Shown here in pieces: positions 18,109 through 26,300 of a stretch of 64,000 nucleotides of DNA. Location: the NCBI RefSeq assembly GCF_039830145.1, contig NZ_CP156082.1, positions 2,374,001-2,438,000 of the forward strand, in the 5' to 3' direction. The position numbers were made by a program, and so were the translations under genes. The first letter of the stretch is position 1. Each line of letters begins with the position of its first letter. The notes beneath the pieces are model-generated. The model did not search any database, had not been told where the DNA came from, and worked only from the letters and a program-made list of their open reading frames with translations. Source of the DNA: Croceibacterium sp. TMG7-5b_MA50 (GTDB lineage: Bacteria; Pseudomonadota; Alphaproteobacteria; Sphingomonadales; Sphingomonadaceae).

Positions 18109-19661
18109 TGCAGCGTCGCGAGGCGATAGGCCTGCTCGCCGCCGCGCCGTTGGTGCTGGCGGCGCGCGGACGGAGGGGCGCCGGCGGCGATCCAGTGGCA
18201 ACAACGGTTCATGGCCGCGTGCGGGGCCTGCGCGAGGATGGCGTGCTGGCATTCCGCGGCGTGCGCTATGGCGCGGACACCGCCACCACCCGGTTCAGTC
18301 GGGCCCTGCCACCTGCCGCGTGGGACGGCATCGCCGATGCGACCCGCTATGGCGCAGCCGCCCCGCAGACCCGCGCGGGCGAGCCGACGTCGGAAGACTG
18401 CCTGTTCCTCAATGTCTGGACCCCGGCCACTGACGGCGCGCGGCGGCCGGTCATGGTTTACCTGCATGGCGGTGCGCATGCCCACGGCTCCGGATCGGAC
18501 CCGCTCTATGATGGCGGCAATCTGGTGCGCCGGGGCGATGTCGTGGTGGTGACGCTGAACCACCGGCTGGCGGGCCTCGGCTATTGCTACCTGGCGCAAC
18601 TGGGTGGCCCGGCGGAATCGGGCAATGTCGGCAATCTGGACATCGTGCTGGCGCTGCAATGGGTGCGCGCCAACATCGCCGCGTTCGGCGGCGATCCGGA
18701 TTGCGTGATGCTGTTCGGCCAGTCGGGTGGCGGGGGCAAGGCGATCACGCTGATGGCCATGCCGGAGGCGCGACCGCTGATCCACCGGGTCGCCACCATG
18801 AGCGGGCAGCACGTGACGGCCGCCGGTCCCAACAACGCCACCCGCCGCGCCCGCGCCTTCATGGCGGCGGCAGGCGTCGCCGATTACCGCGCACTCGCCA
18901 CCTTGCCGGTGGAGCGGCTGGTGGAGGCGATGGGCGCCACCGACCCGCTGGAAGGCAAGGGCGATATCAACTTCGTCTCCACACTGGATCACGGCGTACT
19001 GCCGCGCCACCCCTTCGTGCCGGACGCCCCGGCGGAGGCGGCGCATATCCCGCTGATCGTGGGCAACACGCATGACGAGACGGGCGGCTGGCTGCGCAGC
19101 ACGCTGCTGGCGGGCGACACCACATGGGACAACCTGTCCGAACGGCTGATGGGCCAGATGGTGAAGGACGTGGCGCCCGATCACGTCATCCGCGAATATC
19201 GCGCCTTCTACCCCGATCGCACGCCGGGACAGATCCTGCTGGCGGCCAGCACCGCCGGCCGATCATGGCCCGGACACCTGATCCAGGCGGAGGAGCGCGC
19301 CCGCATCGGGGCGCCGACCTGGATGTACCAACTCGACTGGCCTTCGCCAGAGGCGGACGGCGTGCTGGGCGCGTACCACACGCTCGACATCCCGCTGGTA
19401 TTCGACAACACGGCCCGGGCCGGGAAGCAGACCGGTAACGGGCCGGAAGCGCGCGCGCTGGCGGGGCGCATGGCCGACAGCTTCATCGCCTTCGCCCGCA
19501 CCGGCGACCCGAACACCGCCGCCCTGCCCACCTGGCCAACCTATGACCTCGATCGTCGTGGCACGATGATCTTCGATACGACCTGCCGGATCGAGAACGA
19601 TCCTCGCCGGCAGGAGCGGCTGCTGTTCGCGGTCGCGCCATATATCAAACCGGGCGGCTGA
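18108..19661 (+). CDS. Exported type-B carboxylesterase
   Basis: A 517-residue alpha/beta hydrolase. Residues 1-20 look like a twin-arginine signal (MQRREAIGLLAAAPLVLAA). The type-B signature SEDCLFLNVWTP (about 95-106), the oxyanion region YLHGGAH and the nucleophile elbow GQSGGGG (Ser206) are all present. The Glu of the triad should be in the NTHDETGGWL region and the His in LGAYHTLDIPLVF. Such enzymes cleave carboxylic esters. Its start overlaps the LysR stop by one base. In this context it may remove ester groups from uronate- or aldarate-containing substrates before uptake; that role is inferred. Confidence 0.9.
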   Translation: MQRREAIGLLAAAPLVLAARGRRGAGGDPVATTVHGRVRGLREDGVLAFRGVRYGADTATTRFSRALPPAAWDGIADATRYGAAAPQTRAGEPTSEDCLFLNVWTPATDGARRPVMVYLHGGAHAHGSGSDPLYDGGNLVRRGDVVVVTLNHRLAGLGYCYLAQLGGPAESGNVGNLDIVLALQWVRANIAAFGGDPDCVMLFGQSGGGGKAITLMAMPEARPLIHRVATMSGQHVTAAGPNNATRRARAFMAAAGVADYRALATLPVERLVEAMGATDPLEGKGDINFVSTLDHGVLPRHPFVPDAPAEAAHIPLIVGNTHDETGGWLRSTLLAGDTTWDNLSERLMGQMVKDVAPDHVIREYRAFYPDRTPGQILLAASTAGRSWPGHLIQAEERARIGAPTWMYQLDWPSPEADGVLGAYHTLDIPLVFDNTARAGKQTGNGPEARALAGRMADSFIAFARTGDPNTAALPTWPTYDLDRRGTMIFDTTCRIENDPRRQERLLFAVAPYIKPGG

Positions 19662-19665
19662 CGCT

Positions 19666-21513
19666 TCAGACGCGGTCCCACGGGAAGGCGAGCGTGGGCA
19701 GGTCGGCGTAACGGCGCTGCGTAATCGTCAGCCGCGCGCCGGAGCGGGGCGCCAGCCGCACCGCCACGTCGCGCCCGGCGCCGGCCACCTGCTGCCCGTC
19801 TATGGCGACGCTTTCCAGTCGGTGTTCCGCATAGGCGCCGCCCTGCACGATCACGTTGCGGGGCTCATCCGCCAGGTTGACCAGCGTCACCTCCACCGCG
19901 TCGTCGCGCATCGTGTGGACCAGGGCGGCGCAATCTGGCGGCAGGCCCGCACGGCGGCGGACCGGATCGAAATAGCGCAGCCGGCAGTGCAACGTCACCC
20001 CGCCCTGCGGCGGCGACTGGCGCGACCATGACGGGCGCGCGATCAGCAGGCCTCCGGTCATCTGCTGCACCAGGCTCTTGACGCTGGCGGGGTTCTTGTC
20101 GAGCGGCCAGTCGGCCAGGCGCGTCTGTGGGGTGGTGTCGTCCGCCAGGCGGCGGGCGTCGGCCGCCGCGATACGCTCCATGTCCGCCTGCAGCGACTGC
20201 ACCGGATAATCGGGGTTGCGGCCGTCGAGGAACTCGAGCCACGGATCGTCGCCAGCCACGGCCCGGTCGTCCGCCCGCTGAGTGACATACCAGATTTCGC
20301 CCGCGTTCTGTCGGTTCAGGCCGGCGCGCCAGCCGTACCAGCCGTCGGCGCCGTGCATGGTGGGCGTGGAGAACTGCCCATCCACGGTGCGCCCGAGATC
20401 GTTCAGCTTGGCCACCTGCCGGCGCCACAACTCGATGAAAGCGGGGTCGCCCCGGCCCAGCAGCGTGCCGTTCATGAACGCGGTGATGGATCGCGGCACG
20501 CGGTTGCGGTCCTCCCGCTCCCCTGTCTGCGGCACGATCGGGGAGAAGCCCCAGCCATAGACGCCGCCCCACCAGTTCCCGCCTGCGCTGGAGCCGATCA
20601 CGCCATCCGGCCCCACATTGCTGGGCAGGATGTCGCCATTGGCGCGGGTGCGCTCCACCCAGGCGCCGAGATAATCCAGCGCCCAGTTGCGGAACCGGTC
20701 GCCGCCGCCCAGCGCATAGGCATTGAGGCCCAGCGTGGTCGCCTGCAGGTTCAGCGGGCTGTCGCCAACCACATCGGTGTATTCGACGTAATGGTCCAGC
20801 GTCTGCTGGTAGTTCTGCTCCCCGTGTTCCAGGTGAAAGCGGGACGTGTCGAAAGGGTCGCCGGCCCAGTCCAGCGCGGTCGCCGGGCGCATCAGCGGCC
20901 CCAAACTGCCGTTCATCATGGACCGGATCACGCGGGTGCGCGGATCGTAGTTCGGCGCGCGTGGGTCGGCCCCGGTGTAGAAATCGGCGAAGCGGCTGGT
21001 CCTATCGCGTAGCCGCCGATCGCCGGGCGCGGACAAGCCCATCAGGTTGAAGGAGGACAGCCCTTCCGAATTGTGCTGCCAGTCCATCTGCACCGGGAAT
21101 TCGAACCGGTACATGCCGTTACGCGCCGCCGGTGTCTCCACCGTGCGGGCGATCGTGTACTGGTCGATGTGCCCTTCCCAGAAGCGCTGCGAGAGGTCCA
21201 GGATGCGATCGTCACCGCCCAGGGCATGCAGCAGCAGCCAGTTGTTGGTCGCTTCCGCCGCATCGTCCGGCCCGTCATTAGCGCCCCAACGGACGAACAC
21301 CTTCAGCCAGTCACGCTCGTCGACATAGGTGCGGTAGTAGTCGACGCAGGACCGGGCATTTGCGTCCAGCAGTTGCCGCTGCATCACCGCCCATTGCGGC
21401 GGCGCCATGGGCGTGTCGATGGCGAACTGCGAACGTGCGGCCCGGATGGGGGCGGCCGTCAGCGCCAGCGCGGCGGCCCCGCCGCCCAGCACGGCGCGTC
21501 TGGTGGTGGTCAT
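19666..21513 (-). CDS. Tat-exported protein of unknown family, possibly a carbohydrate-active enzyme
   Basis: A 615-residue exported protein. The N-terminus is a twin-arginine signal (TTTRRAVLGGGAAALALTAA). The first two thirds are helix-rich with repeated Trp/Tyr/Asp motifs (NNWLLLHALGGDDR, GNWWGGVYGWGFSP, DGWYGWRAGLNRQNAGE); the last 150 residues look like a beta-sandwich (AVEVTLVNLADEPRNVIVQG). That shape, an alpha/alpha barrel plus beta domain, is common in polysaccharide lyases and some glycosidases, but I cannot place it in a known family. It starts within the stop codon of the GudP-like transporter (TGATG), so the two are translated together and the product it makes is probably what the transporter imports. 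Confidence 0.75.
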   Translation of the reverse strand: MTTTRRAVLGGGAAALALTAAPIRAARSQFAIDTPMAPPQWAVMQRQLLDANARSCVDYYRTYVDERDWLKVFVRWGANDGPDDAAEATNNWLLLHALGGDDRILDLSQRFWEGHIDQYTIARTVETPAARNGMYRFEFPVQMDWQHNSEGLSSFNLMGLSAPGDRRLRDRTSRFADFYTGADPRAPNYDPRTRVIRSMMNGSLGPLMRPATALDWAGDPFDTSRFHLEHGEQNYQQTLDHYVEYTDVVGDSPLNLQATTLGLNAYALGGGDRFRNWALDYLGAWVERTRANGDILPSNVGPDGVIGSSAGGNWWGGVYGWGFSPIVPQTGEREDRNRVPRSITAFMNGTLLGRGDPAFIELWRRQVAKLNDLGRTVDGQFSTPTMHGADGWYGWRAGLNRQNAGEIWYVTQRADDRAVAGDDPWLEFLDGRNPDYPVQSLQADMERIAAADARRLADDTTPQTRLADWPLDKNPASVKSLVQQMTGGLLIARPSWSRQSPPQGGVTLHCRLRYFDPVRRRAGLPPDCAALVHTMRDDAVEVTLVNLADEPRNVIVQGGAYAEHRLESVAIDGQQVAGAGRDVAVRLAPRSGARLTITQRRYADLPTLAFPWDRV

Positions 21514-22826
21514 CAGGCAATCTCCAGCCGACGGATCGGGCCGACGATCACCAGGAACGCAAAGATGGTCAGCAGGCAATGCGCGCCCACGAAGATCAGC
21601 GCCCCGTCGAACGACCCGGTGGTGGCGACGATGTAGCCGATAACGATCGGGGTGACGATCCCCGCGATATTGCCGAACATGTTGAACACACCGCCGGCCA
21701 AGCCCGCGAGCTGCCGGGGCGAGACGTCGGACATCACCGCCCATCCGAGCGACGCGACGCCCTTGCCGAAAAAGGCGACCGACAGCAGCGTGATCACCAT
21801 CCATTCGCTTTCCGCATAGACGCAGCCGATGATGAGGGTCGCCAGCAGCATGCCCACCACCAGCGGCGCCTTGCGCGCAAGGTCGATATTACCGGTCCGC
21901 TTCAACAACCGGTCCGACATAAAGCCGCCCGCCACTCCGCCGACGAAGCCGCACAGCGCCGGCAGAGCCGCGGCAAAACCCGCCTCCAGGATGTTGAGCC
22001 CGCGTTCGCGCACCAGGTAGATCGGGAACCAGGTGACGAAGAAATAGGTCAGCACGTTGATGCAGTACTGGCCCAGATAGATGCCCAGCAGCATCCGGTT
22101 GGTCAGCAGCTTTGCCAGGTTGGCGCGGGTGAACGTCGCCTCCCGCGGACCCGTAGCAGCATCCTCCATCCGGATCAGCCCGCCGCCGGCCTCGATATAC
22201 TCCAGTTCCGCCGCATTGATCGACGGGTGCCGCACAGGCGAGTGGATCAGCCGCACGAAGGCGAGCGCTGCCAGCAGACCCAGCGCGCCCATGACCCAGA
22301 ACACCGATCGCCAGCCGAAATCATGCGCCAGCCATCCCATCAGCGGGGCGAAGGTGACCAGGCTGAAATATTGCGCCGAGTTGAAGATCGCCGATGCCGT
22401 GCCCCGCTCCGGCCCTGGAAACCATGCCGCGACCAGGCGGGCGTTGCCGGGAAAGGACGGCGCCTCCGCCGCGCCGACGCAGAAACGCAGCACGAACAGC
22501 ATGGTGACGGCCGACACGCCCGGCAGCCAGCCGGCAAAGCCCTGCGTGGCGGTGAACAGCGACCAGATGGCGATGGCCCCTGCGTAGATGCGCTTCGTCC
22601 CGAACCGGTCCAGCAGCGCGCCACCCGGCACCTGCGCCAGCACATAGGCCCAGGCGAAGGCCGACAGGATGAAGCCGGTCTGGATCTCGCTCAACCCCAG
22701 TTCCAGCGAAGCCTGATTACCGGCGATGGAGAAGGTCGCGCGGTCGGCATAATTGATGACGGTGATGATGAAGATCAGGACGATGATCCGGTAGCGGATA
22801 CGTGTCGGCGCGCTGCTGGTGGCCAT
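21513..22826 (-). CDS. MFS transporter, anion:cation symporter family (D-glucarate/galactarate, GudP-like)
   Basis: A 437-residue, 12-helix symporter. INYADRATFSIAG in helix 1, GALLDRFGTKRIY between helices 2 and 3, and FCVGAAEAPSFPGNARLVAAWFP in helix 4 to the following loop are hallmarks of the ACS branch that includes GudP, GarP and ExuT. It would bring a hexarate or hexuronate across the inner membrane. The ATG at 22826 is preceded by GAGAGGAATGGACG, a good ribosome-binding site; an upstream in-frame extension has no conserved sequence. It is the first gene of a two-gene operon with the Tat-exported protein, and is divergent from the 942-residue TonB receptor. Confidence 0.9.
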   Translation of the reverse strand: MATSSAPTRIRYRIIVLIFIITVINYADRATFSIAGNQASLELGLSEIQTGFILSAFAWAYVLAQVPGGALLDRFGTKRIYAGAIAIWSLFTATQGFAGWLPGVSAVTMLFVLRFCVGAAEAPSFPGNARLVAAWFPGPERGTASAIFNSAQYFSLVTFAPLMGWLAHDFGWRSVFWVMGALGLLAALAFVRLIHSPVRHPSINAAELEYIEAGGGLIRMEDAATGPREATFTRANLAKLLTNRMLLGIYLGQYCINVLTYFFVTWFPIYLVRERGLNILEAGFAAALPALCGFVGGVAGGFMSDRLLKRTGNIDLARKAPLVVGMLLATLIIGCVYAESEWMVITLLSVAFFGKGVASLGWAVMSDVSPRQLAGLAGGVFNMFGNIAGIVTPIVIGYIVATTGSFDGALIFVGAHCLLTIFAFLVIVGPIRRLEIA

Positions 22827-23024
22827 CGTCCATTCCTCTCCATCCGGCTGGCCCGCTTGCCTGCGGTCCATGTCCGGTCGGGCGATGCTAGACCGGGGCG
22901 GGCACCGCGTCCAAGTCGCAAAGCGGGATAATCGAGCCAAGCCTTGGCATGAAGCCGGGCGGGTGAGGATGGCTGAGCCGGCTTTTGTGCGCAAAGCGCA
23001 TCGATCAATGCCGGATTGGCGCTG

Positions 23025-23050
23025 GTTAGTGCGCAGGACTGGCGCCTAAC
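23025..23050. promoter_or_regulatory. Inverted repeat in the leader of the TonB receptor gene
   Basis: GTTAG, one bulged T and GCGC pair with GCGC and CTAAC across a seven-base loop, 53 bases before the receptor start codon. The 276-base gap from 22827 to 23102 must hold promoters for both divergent operons. The repeat may be an operator or an RNA hairpin. No further motif was recognised in the gap. Confidence 0.4.
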
Positions 23051-23102
23051 AAAAGATGAGACGGTCCCAAGAGAGACCGCGCATCAAGGAAGAGGTTCAG
23101 CC

Positions 23103-25931
23103 ATGACGGGCAATCGCCGCCACAAGTGCATCCTTTCGCTGTCCAGCGCCCTTGCCGGCACCCTGCTGGCCGCGAGCCCGGCCATCGCGCAGGATACTCC
23201 TCCACCCGCCAGCGCCGCCACCCCCAGCGAGGCGGAAGCGCAGCAGGGCCTGCCCACGCCCGGCGCGGGCGAGGAGATCGTCGTCACCGGCTTCCGCGAA
23301 AGCCTGGCCAGCGCCATCAACCTGAAGCGCAATTCGTCGGGCGTGGTTGATGCCATCAAGGCGGAGGACATCGCCCAGTTCCCCGACCTGAACCTCGCCG
23401 AATCCCTGCAGCGCATCCCCGGCGTCGCGATCAGCCGCGTGCAGGGCGAAGGCCGGTCCATCTCCGTGCGCGGCCTCGGCTCCGAATATACCCGCGTGCG
23501 TATCAACGGGATGGAGGCGCTGACCACGTCCAGCGGCACCGCCAACAGCGGCGGCACCAATCGCGGCCGCGGTTTCGACTTCAACATCTTCTCCTCCGAC
23601 CTGTTCAACGAACTGGTTGTGAGGAAGTCCGCCAGCGCGGATGTGGAGGAAGGCTCGCTCGGCGCCACGGTGGACCTGCGCACCGCGCGCCCCTTCGACT
23701 TCACCGGCCCGCGCCTCGTCGCTTCCGCCCAGGCGAGCTACAACGACCTGGCCGAGAAGGTCACGCCGCGCCTGTCCGTCCTTGCCAGCGACCGGTTCCT
23801 GGACGGGCGGCTGGGCGTGCTCATCTCCGCCGCGTACGAGAAGCGCCGCCTGATCGAGGAAGGCGCCAACATCACCCGCTGGGAACCGGCGGGCGACAAT
23901 GGCAGCTTCAACGCCGCCTCCACCTTGCCCGGCTACACCATCGCCGACCTGCGCGTGCGCGGCACCGACGCGATCTTCCACCCGCGTATCCCGTCCTACG
24001 TCAGCTACGACGTGGAGAACGCGCGGATCGGCGTCACCGGCGCCATCCAGTACGAGGCGACGGACCAGATGGTGATCGGTATCGACGCCCTCTATTCCAA
24101 GCTGGAAGGCACCCGCAAGGAAGCGCAATTGCAGGCCATCGGCCTCAGCCGCGGCGGCGCGGGCAAGCCCAACATCATCATCCGCGACGGCGTGGTCGAT
24201 GAGAACAACAACCTCGTTTACGCCGCGCTCGACAATGTCGATCTGCGCACCCAGACCAGCTATGACGAGTTGAACACCGAATTCCTGCAGGTCACCGGCA
24301 CGATCGACCAGGATTTCGGCAACGGGCTGAAGATCGGCGCGCTGGCCGGTTATGCCGACAGCAAGTTCACCTCCCCCGTCTCCACTACCGTCACCTTCGA
24401 CCGGGTGGATAGCGACGGCTTCTCCTACGATTTCCGTAACGACCGCTTTCCAACGCTGTCCTACGGCTTCGACATCACCGATCCGGCCAATTGGTCGCAC
24501 CTCAACGGTGTGTCCGAAGTGCGCATCCGGCCCAGCAGCGTGCGCAACCGGTTCGAAACGGGCAAGGTGTTCGGCGAATACGAGCTGATGCCGGAGATCA
24601 CGCTGCGCGCCGGCGTCGATTACCGCCGCTTCCGCTACAATTCCACGGAACGCCGCCGCGCGAGCGAGACGCTGGTGGAGACGCTGACCCCGGCACAGGT
24701 GGCCGAGCTGTCCTATGTCTTCGACGATTTCGGCAAGGGTATCGACCTGCCCAGCGGCGTCGGATCGTCCTGGCTGGCCCCCGATCTGGAGGCGTTCGCC
24801 GAGGCGCGCGGGATCTACAGCGGACAGGGCATCTACCAGCTGTTCGGGGTGGAGAACAGCTCCGCCCGCGGCAACAATGACAGCGTGCAGGAAAAGACCT
24901 GGGGCGCCTACGCCCAGGCCGATTTCAACGTGGAAGCCGGCGTGCCGCTGCGCGGCAATATCGGCGTGCGCTGGTTCCGTACCCGGCAGGACGGCACCGC
25001 CTTTGCCGCGGTGGGCACCCAGTTCCAGCAGGTGTCGGTCGGCCGCAGCTACGACATGTTCCTGCCGTCGTTCAACCTGGCGGCGGACCTGACTGATACG
25101 CTGGTCGCCCGCTTCGCCGCGGCGCAGACCATCGCCCGGCCAGGCTTGGGCAGCGTGTCGCCCGGCGGCAATGTCAGCGTGCAAGGCGCGAACCGCAACT
25201 ATTCCACCGGCAACCCCTTCCTGGACCCGACCAAGTCGAACAACATCGACCTGTCGCTGGAATGGTACCCGGAAAGCGGCGCGATCTATGCCATCGGCCT
25301 GTTCTACAAGGACATCGACACCTTCGTGCAGACCCTGCGCCGGGATGCGGCGTTCAACACGCTGGGCCTGCCGCTGGAACTGCTGGCCGGCACCGGCGCC
25401 ACCCCGGACGAAATCTTTCAGGTGACGCAGCCGGTCAATTCCGATGGCGGCCCGCTCAAGGGGCTGGAGGTGAACATCCAGCAGCCCTTCACCTTCCTGC
25501 CCGGCGCGCTGGCCAATTTCGGCCTCCAGGCGAACTACACCTTCGTCGATTCCTCCATCGAGTACCTGACCACGACCACGCCGGGCGACCCCACCGTCAA
25601 CGCCACGCTTGTCGGCCTGTCGAAGCACTCGGCCAACGGCACGCTGTATTACGAGGATACGAAGTTCAGCATCCGCGGATCGATCGCCTATCGCTCCGGC
25701 TACCTGACCTCCGTCCCGGCCAGCAACAGCAACGACGTGCAGGGCGTGCGCGGCACGATCAACGTGGACGCGCAGGCATCGTACAACGTGAACGACCGCC
25801 TGCAACTCAGCATCGAGGCGGTGAACCTGACCGACCAGTACAATGACGGCTACGTCGACAGCAGCAACCGCCTGAACGTGTACACGCATACCGGCCGGCA
25901 GTTCTTCTTCGGCGTACGTTACGCGCTGTAA
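23103..25931 (+). CDS. TonB-dependent receptor (Caulobacter/Xanthomonas type)
   Basis: A 942-residue outer-membrane importer. It has a signal peptide (about 1-30, ending SPAIAQ), a linker, a TonB-box-like region (EEIVVTGFRESLASAINLKR), a plug domain (IAQFPDLNLAESLQRIPGVA, GRSISVRGLGSEYTRVRING) and a long barrel ending GRQFFFGVRYAL. These are the signatures of the TonB-Xanth-Caul receptors, many of which take up carbohydrates. The ATG at 23103 is chosen because AGGAAGAGG lies just upstream; an upstream extension is possible but lacks a signal peptide. It is divergent from the GudP-like transporter and the Tat-exported protein, and probably imports the oligosaccharide or sugar acid that feeds them. 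Confidence 0.95.
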   Translation: MTGNRRHKCILSLSSALAGTLLAASPAIAQDTPPPASAATPSEAEAQQGLPTPGAGEEIVVTGFRESLASAINLKRNSSGVVDAIKAEDIAQFPDLNLAESLQRIPGVAISRVQGEGRSISVRGLGSEYTRVRINGMEALTTSSGTANSGGTNRGRGFDFNIFSSDLFNELVVRKSASADVEEGSLGATVDLRTARPFDFTGPRLVASAQASYNDLAEKVTPRLSVLASDRFLDGRLGVLISAAYEKRRLIEEGANITRWEPAGDNGSFNAASTLPGYTIADLRVRGTDAIFHPRIPSYVSYDVENARIGVTGAIQYEATDQMVIGIDALYSKLEGTRKEAQLQAIGLSRGGAGKPNIIIRDGVVDENNNLVYAALDNVDLRTQTSYDELNTEFLQVTGTIDQDFGNGLKIGALAGYADSKFTSPVSTTVTFDRVDSDGFSYDFRNDRFPTLSYGFDITDPANWSHLNGVSEVRIRPSSVRNRFETGKVFGEYELMPEITLRAGVDYRRFRYNSTERRRASETLVETLTPAQVAELSYVFDDFGKGIDLPSGVGSSWLAPDLEAFAEARGIYSGQGIYQLFGVENSSARGNNDSVQEKTWGAYAQADFNVEAGVPLRGNIGVRWFRTRQDGTAFAAVGTQFQQVSVGRSYDMFLPSFNLAADLTDTLVARFAAAQTIARPGLGSVSPGGNVSVQGANRNYSTGNPFLDPTKSNNIDLSLEWYPESGAIYAIGLFYKDIDTFVQTLRRDAAFNTLGLPLELLAGTGATPDEIFQVTQPVNSDGGPLKGLEVNIQQPFTFLPGALANFGLQANYTFVDSSIEYLTTTTPGDPTVNATLVGLSKHSANGTLYYEDTKFSIRGSIAYRSGYLTSVPASNSNDVQGVRGTINVDAQASYNVNDRLQLSIEAVNLTDQYNDGYVDSSNRLNVYTHTGRQFFFGVRYAL

Positions 25932-26300
25932 GCTGCTCTTGATGGCGGGCAGCCCTTCCCCGGGGTGTCCGCCACCGGAAATCATTGCACAGGCAAGCCA
26001 AGTTCAGGTGCTAAGTATTACGCTGCTTGCTTTTTGGCCAAGCGTTGAAGAATTTGGCGCGCGTAAGTCATTCGGGGTTTAAAATCGAGCTTCGCAGCTC
26101 TTCAGCTTGATCGGCAAGCCGGAATACTGCTTTCACCCTGATAGGCAGCACGCTTTTGTTGACGCATTAGGTTGGGTAAGGTTATGTCGTCAGAAGCCTT
26201 GGTAATGGAGCATTGTTTCGTCGCTTGATCACGATGGACGTCTGCTCTGCAGATTGCGGCGCGAGGGGCGCTGCGACCGGGCCCTGAGGGTCGCAAGATA
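25932..26300. other. Intergenic stretch, noticeably AT-richer than its flanks
   Basis: 369 bases with no convincing gene on either strand. It begins with an imperfect hairpin (25943-25975, GGCGG...CCGCC) that may end the receptor transcript, followed by AT-rich sequence around 26020-26095 that could hold a promoter for the amidohydrolase. It ends with the small hairpin at 26272-26295. No tRNA-like or repeat structure was seen. Confidence 0.5.
26272..26295 (+). promoter_or_regulatory. Hairpin covering the ribosome-binding site of the amidohydrolase gene
   Basis: TGCGACC pairs perfectly with GGTCGCA over a ten-base loop. The only Shine-Dalgarno-like sequence before the ATG at 26301 (TGAGGG, 26285-26290) lies in the loop and 3' arm, so folding would hide it. 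Confidence 0.4.

Noticed and set aside
23097-25985. A 962-codon open frame antisense to the third TonB receptor
   Set aside because: The same composition artefact; no recognisable protein, and the sense frame has complete family signatures.
25932-26300. A tRNA or small RNA gene in the longest gap
   Set aside because: No cloverleaf, T-loop or CCA-type end could be drawn, and no terminator with a T run was found.
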